A stretch of DNA of 22,963 nt from an uncultured Collinsella sp. (lineage in GTDB: Bacteria > Actinomycetota > Coriobacteriia > Coriobacteriales > Coriobacteriaceae). The stretch's first letter is position 1. Each line of letters begins with the position of its first letter. Positions 1 through 7,206 of this stretch are shown one piece after another. The notes under the pieces are model-generated. The model did no database searches. It saw only the letters and a program-made list of their open reading frames with translations, and was not told the DNA's origin. The position numbers were made by a program, and so were the translations under genes. The stretch is from NCBI GenBank assembly GCA_900541685.1, contig UQKM01000027.1:1-22963 (forward strand), given 5' to 3'.

Positions 1-496
1 CGAGCGTGCGCAGCAGCTCCAAGGCAAAGGGGAGTGACTGCGCCATGCCGCTGGCAGTGATGATATTGCCGTCTTGCGTGACCTTCTCGCCGGTATAAGC
101 TCCCTCGGGGAAGCTCTTCTCAAAGCCAGGGAAGCATGTGGCGCGGCGCCCCTCGAGTAGACCAAGCTCGCCCAGGATAAACGGGGCGGCGCAGATGGCG
201 GCAACGTGCTTGGTCGCGGCGAAATCGCAGACTACGTCGCAGACGCGCTGGTCGGCGCGCAGGTTGGTGGCACCGGGCAGGCCGCCGGGCAGCACGACGC
301 AGTCGTACTCGTCAAAGTTGATCTCGTCAAAGAGGGTATCGCAAGTCACGGGAATCTGCAGCGAGCTTACGACCTCGCGCGTGGGCATGATCGAGACGAG
401 CGTGGCGCGCACGCCGCCGCGACGCATGACGTCGACCATGGTCAGGCATTCAATCGTTTCAAAGCCATCGGCGGCGAGAACGGCAACGCTGGGCAT
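1..496 (-). CDS. DJ-1/PfpI family protein (3' end cut by window edge)
   Basis: The reverse strand encodes a protein starting MPSVAVLAADGFE, with 165 codons visible and the C-terminus missing; family members are about 180-190 residues, so little is lost. A Shine-Dalgarno AAAGGA lies just upstream of the ATG at 496. The flavodoxin-like DJ-1/YajL fold is indicated by the N-terminal strand, a conserved Glu at residue 16 (in IECLT), LPGG at 69-72, and the nucleophile-elbow Cys102 in AAICAAP. Relatives act in the cytoplasm as glyoxalase/deglycase-type or oxidative-stress proteins, and some are proteases or chaperones; sequence alone does not say which. It is transcribed away from the beta-glucoside cassette, so the region to its right is divergent. 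Confidence 0.88.
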   Translation of the reverse strand, partial: MPSVAVLAADGFETIECLTMVDVMRRGGVRATLVSIMPTREVVSSLQIPVTCDTLFDEINFDEYDCVVLPGGLPGATNLRADQRVCDVVCDFAATKHVAAICAAPFILGELGLLEGRRATCFPGFEKSFPEGAYTGEKVTQDGNIITASGMAQSLPFALELLRTL

Positions 497-588
497 GAGA
501 GTTCCTTTCGTAAGGCGGCATACAATTAGCCGTCTTATACCCCGAAGACCTCCGCTTGCCACGCTCGATTTTCCATTGTTTAAAAAGG

Positions 589-640
589 GACGGGGCTATT
601 TTAGCTACCCCACTTGCAGGGTAGCTAAAATAGCCCCGTC
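589..640. repeat. Perfect 22-bp palindromic repeat (GACGGGG family)
   Basis: Arms 589-610 and 619-640 are perfectly complementary over 22 bp around an 8-base loop. The outer ends read GACGGGG and CCCCGTC, and the inner ends contain TAGCTACCC. No T-tract follows, so it is not a standard terminator. The same GACGGG outer arms recur in palindromes at 5696-5741 and 22661-22722, indicating a dispersed REP-like family. Confidence 0.8.
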
Positions 641-676
641 CGAATTAGCTACCCTCACCCATCCTCAACAATCTCA

Positions 677-802
677 ATCTGTAACATCTAGACCCACTTT
701 TGACCCCTAACTGTTACAGATCAAGACAAACGGAAACCGCCCCGACAAAACGTCTAAATCTGTAACATCTACGGACCAAAACCGGGTCTTACTGTTACAG
801 AT
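677..802. repeat. Two-copy repeat with ATCTGTAACA/TGTTACAGAT inverted arms
   Basis: Copy 1 has ATCTGTAACA at 677-686 and its exact complement TGTTACAGAT at 712-721. Copy 2 has the same arms at 758-767 and 793-802. The copies are 81 bp apart. The 10-bp arms and short flanks (CTA after the left arm, C-AGAC after the right) are conserved, while the 25-base interiors differ. Each copy could fold as a hairpin or present two sites to a DNA-binding protein. I do not recognise the element. Confidence 0.75.
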
Positions 803-891
803 CGAGACAGCCCCCAACAGCACCGCCCCGTTCGGGGAAACGACCGCTACAGGTACGGCGGGCAGAGGCTCACTTTTTTCTTCGGTTTTTC

Positions 892-921
892 TTGACGGAA
901 TCTCACCTGTTGTAGTACTTT
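892..921 (+). promoter_or_regulatory. Probable promoter of the beta-glucoside cassette
   Basis: TTGACG (892-897) and TACTTT (916-921) are separated by 18 bp, with a TG upstream of the -10. Transcription would start near 928, upstream of the terminator at 971-1006 and the structured leader. The -10 match is only fair. Confidence 0.4.
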
Positions 922-970
922 GTCCCAGTCTAAAAACGCGTGGACTTTTCTGGGCGCTAGCCACCTTTTT

Positions 971-1006
971 GCCACGCAACCGAGCAGTCGGTTGCGTGGC
1001 TTTTTT
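971..1006 (+). terminator. Rho-independent terminator in the cassette leader
   Basis: A perfect 13-bp stem (971-983 with 988-1000) with a GCAG tetraloop is followed by TTTTTT. No gene lies upstream on this strand, so it either ends a short transcript or acts as an attenuator for the genes from 1124. GCGTGG at 938-943 is complementary to CCACGC (972-977) in the left arm, giving a possible competing antiterminator. Confidence 0.85.
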
Positions 1007-1007
1007 C

Positions 1008-1116
1008 GTCTTGGCAGCAGGTGCCACATGCGCCGCCAGAAGACCGCACGAGCCCACCTTCCGACTGCAGGGAACAGACGCACGAGACGTGCGTCTGCAA
1101 GACAGCAGACGGAAGG
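1008..1116 (+). promoter_or_regulatory. Structured 5' leader that can occlude the ribosome-binding site
   Basis: Two further hairpins follow the terminator. The first (1008-1044) pairs GTCTTGGC with GCCA-ga-AGAC around an inner GGTGC/GCGCC helix. The second pairs 1057-1068 with 1105-1116 (11 bp around one A-A mismatch) and encloses a perfect 9-bp hairpin, CAGACGCAC/GTGCGTCTG (1075-1097). Its right arm contains GGAAGG, part of the Shine-Dalgarno of the gene at 1124. This is consistent with translational control. It matches no riboswitch class I know. Confidence 0.55.
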
Positions 1117-1123
1117 GAGCCTA

Positions 1124-2104
1124 ATGGCAGGAACAAACACAATCAAGCAACAGGCCGCCGGGGCAGGAGCCACGGGCGCGGGACGGGCCAAGGCGGCGCT
1201 CCAGGTCTTTGCGGGCGGCGCCTGCTACGGCGCGATGGCCACGACCTACAAGCTCGCCTACGCCGCGGGCTTCACCTCGGCACAGGTGGTGGCGAGCCAA
1301 GCGTGGCTCGGCTGTCTCTTCTTCGCCCTCGCCACGCTCGCAGGGCACGCACTCGGGCACCGCTGGCAGCGCGTGGGCTGGAAGCTCGCCCTCAAGCTCA
1401 TGGGCCTGGGAGCCCTCACCTGCCTCACCTCAATCCTCTACTGCTACGCCATGAGCGTGCTGCCCGCCCCGGTGGCGCTCACGCTCCTCTTCCAGTTCAC
1501 GTGGCTGGGGCTCGTGTGGCAGACCGTCATGACGCGCCGCCCGCCAAGGCTCCTCCAAGTGGCCTCCGCCCTGGTCATCGTCTTCGGGACGGTGTTCGCC
1601 AGCGGCGTCTACAAGGCCGGCATCACCGGGTACGACCCCGTGGCCCTGCTCTGTGCGCTGGGGGCGGCCGTGTCCTGCTCCCTCTTTGTCACCCTCTCCG
1701 GCAAGGTCGAGGCCCCCTGCTCGTCCGAGCAGCGTGGCGTCATCGTGTGCGCGGGCTCCGTGGTCATGTCACTCACGGTATGCCCGGACTACGTCGTCTC
1801 GGGCGTCCTCGCCAAGGGCATCCTGCCCTTTGCCGTCATCGCCGGCTTCTTTGGCACGCTCTGCCCGGTCCTGCTCTTCGGCATGGGCTCTCCGCACCTG
1901 CCCGCAGGCCTCTCCACTGTCATGGCCGCCGCGGAACTCCCCGCCGGCCTGCTCATCGCCATGATCGTCCTCGGCGAGCCGCTCGGCGTCGTCGAGTGGC
2001 TGGGCGTCGCCATCATCCTCGCCGGCGTGTGCCTGGCACAGGTCCCCTCCCTGCTTGGAGGCCGGGAGGCACGTCGCGCCGCCGCAGGACAAGCCGTCAG
2101 CTAG
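1124..2104 (+). CDS. EamA-type (DMT superfamily) transporter
   Basis: 326 residues starting MAGTNTIKQQAAG. The ATG at 1124 is preceded by GGAAGGGAG; the frame is open further upstream, but that part covers the terminator and leader and is not coding. About ten hydrophobic helices occur in two similar halves, as in drug/metabolite exporters with two EamA repeats. Examples are VASQAWLGCLFFALATLAG near residue 50 and the C-terminal LGVVEWLGVAIILAGVCLA, the typical last EamA helix pair. Substrates of this inner-membrane family include amino acids, sugars and metabolites; none can be assigned here. It leads a cassette with a phospho-glucosidase and PTS permease, so export of an aglycone or sugar derivative is possible but inferred. 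Confidence 0.85.
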   Translation: MAGTNTIKQQAAGAGATGAGRAKAALQVFAGGACYGAMATTYKLAYAAGFTSAQVVASQAWLGCLFFALATLAGHALGHRWQRVGWKLALKLMGLGALTCLTSILYCYAMSVLPAPVALTLLFQFTWLGLVWQTVMTRRPPRLLQVASALVIVFGTVFASGVYKAGITGYDPVALLCALGAAVSCSLFVTLSGKVEAPCSSEQRGVIVCAGSVVMSLTVCPDYVVSGVLAKGILPFAVIAGFFGTLCPVLLFGMGSPHLPAGLSTVMAAAELPAGLLIAMIVLGEPLGVVEWLGVAIILAGVCLAQVPSLLGGREARRAAAGQAVS

Positions 2105-2226
2105 TCACCCCTTCACAGGCGGCCCGCGCGCATCAGGGAAAGGGCCACGGGCCCGGCGCGTGAGGTCGCAAGGACGTTATAAAGCGTCCCCCGCAGAGAT
2201 GGGGGCGCCAGAGAGAAGGAGGCACT

Positions 2227-3657
2227 ATGCCATTTCCAAAAGGGTTCCTTTGGGGAGGAGCCACCGCTGCCAACCAATGCGAGGGAGGTTATGACGAGGG
2301 CGGCCGCGGCCTTGCCAATGTCGACGTCATCCCACACGGGTCGGAGCGCAACGACGTAAGTCGCGGTCTGAGGCGCATGCTCGACTTTGAGCCCGGGTAC
2401 TACTACCCGGCCCAGACGGGAATCGACTTCTACCACCACTACCGCGAGGACATAGCCCTCTTCGCGGAGATGGGCTTTAAGGTCTTTCGCCTCTCCATCG
2501 CCTGGAGCCGCATCTTCCCCAATGGCGACGAGGAAGAGCCCAACGAGGCCGGGCTCGCCTTCTACGAGGACGTGTTCCGCTGCTGCCGCGAGCACGGGAT
2601 CGAGCCCCTCGTGACCATCACGCACTTCGACTGCCCCATCCACCTCGTCAAGAAGTACGGCGCCTGGCGAAACCGCGCCCTCATCGAGCTCTACAAGCGG
2701 CTCGTGAAGGTGCTCTTCAACCGCTACCGCGGCCTCGTGCATTGGTGGATCACGTTCAACGAGATGAACATGATCTTGCACCGTCCCTTCATGGGTGCCG
2801 GCCTCGTCCTCGAGCCCGGGGAGAATGCCCGCGAGGCCGAGTACCGCGCCGCGCACAACGAGCTCGTGGCGAGCGCCTGGGCCACCAAGATCGCCCACGA
2901 GGTCGACCCGGAGAACAAGGTAGGCTGTATGCTCGCCGCGGGAAGCTACTACCCCTACTCCTGTCGTCCCGAGGACGTCCGCGCAGCGCAGGTCAAGAAC
3001 CAGGAGGACCTCTTCTTCGTGGACGTGCAGGCACGCGGGCACTACCCCGGCTACGCGCTCAAGATGCTTGAGCGCGAGGGCATCGACGTGGGCATGACCG
3101 CCGAGGACGAGCGCATCCTTGCGGAGAACACCGTCGACTTCATCTCGTTTAGCTACTACTCCTCGCGCTGTACCGCGGGCGACCCCGATTCCGTGGGCGG
3201 CGTCGCCGAGGGCAACGCCTTCGCCGGCGTAGAGAACCCCTACGTGCGCACGAGCGACTGGGGCTGGGTCATCGACCCGCTGGGGTTCCGCATCACGATC
3301 AACGACCTCTGGGACCGCTACCAGAAGCCGCTCTTTGTGGTGGAGAACGGCCTCGGCGCCTATGACGAGGTGCTTCCCGACGGCACGATCGAGGATGACT
3401 ACCGCATCGCCTACCTGCGCGAGCACATCGAGGCCATGCGCGACGCTATCGAGCAGGACGGCGTCGAGATGCTCGGCTACACCACCTGGGGGCCGATCGA
3501 CCTCGTGAGCGCGGGCTCCGGCGAGATGGAGAAGCGCTACGGCTTCATCTACGTGGACCGCGACAACCTGGGCAACGGCACGCTCGAGCGCAGGCGCAAG
3601 AAGAGCTTCTACTGGTATCAACAGGCCATCGCCACCAACGGAGGCGACCTGGGCTAA
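2227..3657 (+). CDS. GH1 6-phospho-beta-glucosidase
   Basis: 476 residues, the usual GH1 length, starting MPFPKGFLWGGATAANQCEG. AAGGAGG lies a few bases before the ATG. The acid/base is Glu179 in TFNEMN and the nucleophile Glu373 in VVENGLG. The stretch SGEMEKRYGFIYVD near residue 431, with Ser428, Lys435 and Tyr437, resembles the phosphate-binding motif of 6-phospho-glycosidases. It should hydrolyse imported 6-phospho-beta-glucosides (cellobiose, salicin or arbutin type) to glucose 6-phosphate and an aglycone or sugar in the cytoplasm. The 122-bp gap from the transporter contains two mutually exclusive hairpins (GGACG/CGTCC at 2172-2189; CCCCC/GGGGG at 2184-2208). The PTS permease follows after 31 bp, so the two genes very likely form an operon. 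Confidence 0.93.
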   Translation: MPFPKGFLWGGATAANQCEGGYDEGGRGLANVDVIPHGSERNDVSRGLRRMLDFEPGYYYPAQTGIDFYHHYREDIALFAEMGFKVFRLSIAWSRIFPNGDEEEPNEAGLAFYEDVFRCCREHGIEPLVTITHFDCPIHLVKKYGAWRNRALIELYKRLVKVLFNRYRGLVHWWITFNEMNMILHRPFMGAGLVLEPGENAREAEYRAAHNELVASAWATKIAHEVDPENKVGCMLAAGSYYPYSCRPEDVRAAQVKNQEDLFFVDVQARGHYPGYALKMLEREGIDVGMTAEDERILAENTVDFISFSYYSSRCTAGDPDSVGGVAEGNAFAGVENPYVRTSDWGWVIDPLGFRITINDLWDRYQKPLFVVENGLGAYDEVLPDGTIEDDYRIAYLREHIEAMRDAIEQDGVEMLGYTTWGPIDLVSAGSGEMEKRYGFIYVDRDNLGNGTLERRRKKSFYWYQQAIATNGGDLG

Positions 3658-3688
3658 CCACCCGGGCAATATCACTAAGGAGAAAATA

Positions 3689-5137
3689 ATGGCAGAAAAA
3701 TACGACGACCTGGCCAGATCCATACTCGAGAACGTAGGCGGCGCCGAGAACGTCGCCAGCGTCGCGCACTGCATCACGCGCGTGCGCTTCAAACTCAAGG
3801 ACGAGTCCCGCGCCAACACGGCCAAGATCGAGGCCCTCAAGGGCGTCATCCAGGTCATCCAGGCCAACGGCCAGTACCAGGTGGTCGTGGGCAACATCGT
3901 CGAGGACGTCTACGACGCGGTCCTGGAGGCCGGCAACTTCTCGGGCGGCGCAAGCGCCGACGACGAGCCCCAGGGCGATAAGACCGTTGCCTCCGCCATC
4001 ATCGACCTCATCTCTGGCATCTTCCAGCCCATCCTGGGACCGCTTGCCGCCGCAGGCATCATGAAGGGACTGCTTGCCCTCATCACCTACTTCGTCCCGG
4101 ACTTTGCAAACGACGGCCTCTACACGCTGCTCTACACCGTGGCTGACGGCTTCTTCTACTTCCTTCCCGTCGCCCTGGCGTTCAGTGCCGCGCGCAAGTT
4201 CCGCATGAACGAGTTCACCGGTGTGGCAATCGGCGTGGCGCTCCTCTACCCGACGATGGTCGCCCTGACCTCGGGCGAGGCGCTCGGCAGCATCGACCTC
4301 GGCGTGGCCGGCACGTTCTCGTGGTACGCCACCGCCCTCGGGATCCCCATCATCATGCCCGTGTCCGGCTACGTGAGCTCGGTGATCCCCGTCCTTCTCA
4401 TGGTGTGGTTCGGCTCTATCCTTGAGCGCTGGCTCAAGAGCTGGATGCCGGCTGCGCTCAAGATGTTCCTTGTCCCGCTCGCCACGATGACGGTCTCCAT
4501 CGTCTTGGGCTACCTCATCATCGGCCCGGTGGCCACCCTCATCACCAACCTGCTGAGCGCGGCATTCTCGTTCATCTTCCAGCTCCCCGTGGTTGGTTCC
4601 GTCCTGGGCAGCGCCCTGGTTGGCGGACTGTGGATGTGCCTCGTCATCTTTGGCTTCCACTGGAGCCTCATCCCCATCTCCATCATGAATCTGAACACCC
4701 TCGGCCACGACAGCGTGCTCGCCGCCACCATCGGCCACGGGTTCGCGCTCGGAGCGGTCATCTTTGCCATGTACCTCAGAAACAAGGACGAGCGCTTCCG
4801 CGGCATCGCCCTTCCCGCGATGATCTCCGCCTTCTTCTTCGGCGTCACCGAGCCGGGCATCTACGGCATCGCCCTCCCCAACAAGCGCGCGTTCGTCGTG
4901 GCATGCCTGAGCTCCGCCGTGGGCGGCGCCATCGTGGGAATGACTGGCGCTCTCATGTACATCTCGGGCGGCCTCGGCGTCTTCAACCTGCTCAACTTTA
5001 TCGACGGGACCCCTGGTGGCGCCGGGATCTCCCACATGATCTTCGCGATCATCGCCTCGCTCGTCTCTGCCGTCCTGGCCTTTGTTATCGAGTTCATCAC
5101 CTACCGGCCCAACGACGATGAGGAAGGCACCCGCTAG
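3689..5137 (+). CDS. PTS beta-glucoside-type permease EIIBC (no IIA domain)
   Basis: 482 residues; AAGGAG precedes the ATG. The IIB domain (about 1-85) carries the phosphorylated Cys28 in AHCITRVRF. The IIC domain (about 100-465) is strongly hydrophobic and contains the FGVTEPGIYG substrate-site motif, with Glu388. The order IIB-IIC and the motifs fit the glucose/sucrose/beta-glucoside PTS family. BglF-type proteins are usually about 620 residues with a C-terminal IIA; here the protein ends after IIC, so a IIA encoded elsewhere must donate the phosphate. The pairing with the GH1 gene supports a beta-glucoside substrate. No BglG-type antiterminator gene is present. Confidence 0.92.
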   Translation: MAEKYDDLARSILENVGGAENVASVAHCITRVRFKLKDESRANTAKIEALKGVIQVIQANGQYQVVVGNIVEDVYDAVLEAGNFSGGASADDEPQGDKTVASAIIDLISGIFQPILGPLAAAGIMKGLLALITYFVPDFANDGLYTLLYTVADGFFYFLPVALAFSAARKFRMNEFTGVAIGVALLYPTMVALTSGEALGSIDLGVAGTFSWYATALGIPIIMPVSGYVSSVIPVLLMVWFGSILERWLKSWMPAALKMFLVPLATMTVSIVLGYLIIGPVATLITNLLSAAFSFIFQLPVVGSVLGSALVGGLWMCLVIFGFHWSLIPISIMNLNTLGHDSVLAATIGHGFALGAVIFAMYLRNKDERFRGIALPAMISAFFFGVTEPGIYGIALPNKRAFVVACLSSAVGGAIVGMTGALMYISGGLGVFNLLNFIDGTPGGAGISHMIFAIIASLVSAVLAFVIEFITYRPNDDEEGTR

Positions 5138-5191
5138 CCTGCGCCCTCCTCAATCAGCTCTATGTAATTGAGGGGCAGTTGAGGTGGGTGA

Positions 5192-5226
5192 GGGCCGAGG
5201 GCGATCAAGGTGGCCGCCCTCGGCCC
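5192..5226 (+). terminator. Hairpin downstream of the PTS gene (possible terminator)
   Basis: A perfect 12-bp GC-rich stem (5192-5203 with 5215-5226, 11-base loop) lies about 55 bp after the PTS stop. No T-tract follows, so intrinsic termination is uncertain. A smaller CCTCAAT/ATTGAGG hairpin lies at 5148-5173. Confidence 0.45.
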
Positions 5227-5273
5227 GGGACAACCTGCCAGAAGGCGTTTAGCTTTCTCGGGCGGCGCTGAAA

Positions 5274-5687
5274 TGAACTGCGCCCCGATACTTGGACGGG
5301 TCAATTAGCGGCCTATGCCGCACATGGGGACTGATTTCGGAACTCCTCCGGGGTCAGTCCCTTTTGCTTAACCCGCCTCCTCTTGTTCCAGTGAACGGTA
5401 TAGGCTTCGAGGTCCCGCTTGAACTCCTCGAAGCTCCGCCACGTTCGGCTCCTGTAGAATTCGTCCTTCAGGCGCCCGGGCAGCAGCTCCGTCGCATGAG
5501 CTTGCCCTCGCACGCCGCCGGCCCCGGCCGGGTCCGGGCACCCTTCGGCCTCCCGCTGGCCTTCGGCGCGCCCGCACCCCCTGTCGCAAAGCTCTGCTGC
5601 AAGAGTCCTCAGCGTGGCGTCGTGCCTGACTCTCCCGTCCATAAAGAAGCCCCCATTTCTAATGTTCAAGAAATGAGGGGCGGTTCA
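5274..5687 (-). mobile_element. Internally deleted IS3-family element, about 0.41 kb
   Basis: Imperfect terminal inverted repeats bound the segment: GAACTGCGCCCCGATACTTG on the plus strand from 5275, and GAACCGCCCCTCATTTCTTG on the minus strand from 5686 (16 of 23 positions match over 5275-5297 and 5664-5686). Between them is the 3' end of a transposase on the minus strand. IS3-family elements are about 1.2-1.5 kb, so most of the interior is missing. AAT flanks both sides if the ends are taken as 5275 and 5686, but the flanks can also be read as an extension of the inverted repeat, so a target duplication is not certain. Confidence 0.65.
5313..5669 (-). pseudogene. IS3-family transposase remnant
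   Basis: The last ~52 residues of this frame, starting RLKDEFYRSRTWRSFEEFKR and ending LTPEEFRNQSPCAA, match the C-terminus of IS3/IS150-type OrfB integrases (the LK-E-Y/F then P-E-R-N-Q pattern). The catalytic DDE core is absent. The first ~40 residues (MDGRVRHDATLRTLAAELCDRGCG) could be the N-terminus of OrfA. After them another frame reads APKASGRPKGARTRPG, resembling the OrfA linker, so a frameshift and a deletion seem to have joined the two ends. It is not expected to make an active transposase. Confidence 0.65.
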
Positions 5688-5695
5688 ATTTCGGG

Positions 5696-5741
5696 ACGGG
5701 GATTAAATAATCATTCGGAGCAAATCTATTTTTATCCCCGT
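5696..5741. repeat. GACGGGG palindromic repeat, second copy
   Basis: ACGGGGAT (5696-5703) is complementary to ATCCCCGT (5734-5741), and the stem continues TAAA/TTTT with one mismatch. It lies just outside the IS remnant and beyond the 3' end of the methyltransferase gene. The outer arms resemble the palindrome at 589-640, so the beta-glucoside cassette sits between two members of the family. Confidence 0.6.
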
Positions 5742-5779
5742 GCCAGAAAAATCATCGGGCGTGGTCTGGGGCAAACAGT

Positions 5780-7093
5780 CTAGTTGCGCTTGAGGTGGAC
5801 GACGGTTTCGCAGTGGAAGGTTTGCGGGAACAGATCGACCGGCGTGATCTTGACGGGGGAGAAGGTACCTTCCTCGACAAAGCGCTTAAGGTCGCGTGCC
5901 AGGGTGGCGGGGTCGCAGCTCACGTAGGCGACATCGCGAGCGCTCGTGCTGGCGATAAGGTCGATCGCCTCGGGGGCGAGGCCTGCGCGCGGCGGGTCGA
6001 CCACCAAGACGTCGGCATCCTGGTCGGGGAACTCGCGCACCGCGTCTCCGCCAATGACGTCGACGTTATCAAGCTTGTTGATTTCCAGGTTACGGCGCAG
6101 GTCGCGCACGGCCGGGCCGTAGGCCTCGACGGCGGCGACGAAGTCGCAGCGGCGGGCGAGCGGCAGGGTAAAGGTTCCGGCGCCGCAGTACAGGTCCACG
6201 GCAAGCTCGTCTTCTTGCGGGTCGAGCGCTTCCATGACAAGCTCGATCAAAATCTCAGCACCCTTGGTGTTGACTTGGAAAAAAGACGGGGCAGACAAGC
6301 GCATCTGACCCTCGGCGATATTCTCGGTCCATGAGCCCTCTCCGGCGAGCATTTCGACCTTGGAGACACGGCGGGCCTTCTTTTCGCCCTTGCTCATCAC
6401 ACGCACGATGCTCGTGGGATGAGCGGCGACCGCCAGCACGCGGGAGACTTGCGAGCGCGGAAAAGAGCCCGTGGGCGTCCAGAGTGCAACCTCGAGCGCC
6501 TTGGTGCGGCGCGATGCGCGAATGCCCACGCGTTCGAGCCCTAAGTCATGGCTGCCGCTTAGATAGTTGAGTGCGCCGACGACCGATTTGAGCGCCTTGG
6601 GAAAACGTTTATCGAACAGCGGGCACGCATCGACGGTCACGATTTTGCTGGGGTCGACACCGTGCATGCCAAGGCGCACGCGACCGTTGACGACGGTCGG
6701 TTCGAGCTCGATTTTATTGCGGTAGCCCCAGTCGTCCTTGGTGTGGCAGATGGGCTGCACCAACTCATCGACCTGCTCAGGAGCGAACTTGCCGATGCGC
6801 TCGAGCGTGGAGCGCAGGTTTTGCTCCTTGGCGGCGAGCTGTGCCGTGCGTGAGAGATTGCCCCACGAGCAGCCGCCGCAGATGCCCACGTAGGGGCAGG
6901 GGGGCTGAATGCGATCGGGGCTCGGCTCCAGAATCTCGGTGGTGCGGGCGCGCATGAACGACTTGCCGTCCTGTACGACCTCGGCCTCGACGGTGTCGCC
7001 TGCCACGGCACCCTGCACAAAGACGGCTTTGCCGTTGTCGGCGTGCGCCAGCCCGTCGGCGCCGTAGGTCATCGATTCTATAGTGAGCTTCAT
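5780..7093 (-). CDS. rlmD: 23S rRNA (uracil-5-)-methyltransferase, RumA/RlmD type
   Basis: 437 residues from the ATG at 7093 (MKLTIESMTYGADG), preceded by AGGCAGGG; an in-frame ATG at 7129 has no ribosome-binding site. A TRAM domain covers about 1-57. Cys66, Cys72, Cys75 (CPYVGICGGC) and Cys157 are the expected [4Fe-4S] ligands. The SAM fold contains DLYCGAGTFTLPLA, VVDPPRAG with Asp366, the nucleophile Cys393 in VSCDPATLARD, and a catalytic Glu429 in FHCETV. The family forms 5-methyluridine in 23S rRNA (or tRNA for TrmA) from SAM. The Fe-S cysteines favour the RumA/RlmCD branch, but the exact uridine cannot be assigned. It lies downstream of ppk, with a terminator between. Confidence 0.93.
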   Translation of the reverse strand: MKLTIESMTYGADGLAHADNGKAVFVQGAVAGDTVEAEVVQDGKSFMRARTTEILEPSPDRIQPPCPYVGICGGCSWGNLSRTAQLAAKEQNLRSTLERIGKFAPEQVDELVQPICHTKDDWGYRNKIELEPTVVNGRVRLGMHGVDPSKIVTVDACPLFDKRFPKALKSVVGALNYLSGSHDLGLERVGIRASRRTKALEVALWTPTGSFPRSQVSRVLAVAAHPTSIVRVMSKGEKKARRVSKVEMLAGEGSWTENIAEGQMRLSAPSFFQVNTKGAEILIELVMEALDPQEDELAVDLYCGAGTFTLPLARRCDFVAAVEAYGPAVRDLRRNLEINKLDNVDVIGGDAVREFPDQDADVLVVDPPRAGLAPEAIDLIASTSARDVAYVSCDPATLARDLKRFVEEGTFSPVKITPVDLFPQTFHCETVVHLKRN

Positions 7094-7140
7094 ATCCCTG
7101 CCTGTCATTCGTGTTGTTGCTCGCACCATGGTAGCAGGGA

Positions 7141-7184
7141 AAAGCGCCCCGCATCCGAGGCTTTCCTCAAATGCGGGGCGCTTC
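7141..7184 (-). terminator. Terminator downstream of ppk
   Basis: A perfect 13-bp stem (7172-7184 with 7143-7155), with an inner GAGG/CCTC helix, is followed on the minus strand by TTTTCC. It lies 22 bp past the ppk stop codon and should separate ppk from the methyltransferase gene. Confidence 0.85.
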
Positions 7185-7206
7185 TACAAACTGCTTCTAC
7201 AAACGA

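Larger units (their letters stand above)
497..923. other. Gene-free region with repeats
   Basis: No convincing gene lies in this stretch. It contains the GACGGGG palindrome (589-640), two copies of an ATCTGTAACA inverted-repeat unit (677-802), and the start of a probable promoter for the cassette to the right (TTGACG 892-897, TACTTT 916-921). Open frames crossing it lack ribosome-binding sites and show no family resemblance. Confidence 0.6.

Noticed and set aside
677..802. A CRISPR array from the repeated ATCTGTAACA arms
   Set aside because: There are only two units, the conserved parts are 10-bp inverted arms rather than a 25-40 bp direct repeat, and no cas gene is near.
971..1116. A T-box leader upstream of the transporter
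   Set aside because: The conserved T-box sequence AGGGTGGNACCGCG is absent, and the downstream genes are not amino-acid related.
920..1123. Extension of the EamA transporter to a TTG start at 920
   Set aside because: It would run through a terminator and a structured leader and lacks a ribosome-binding site; the ATG at 1124 has a strong one.
2113..5035. Long minus-strand frames of 594 and 496 codons over the glucosidase and PTS genes
   Set aside because: They lie antisense to well-supported genes and read as low-complexity composition; the plus-strand products have full family motifs.
5292..5783. A 163-codon plus-strand frame over the IS remnant
   Set aside because: It is antisense to the transposase-like C-terminus and has no family resemblance.
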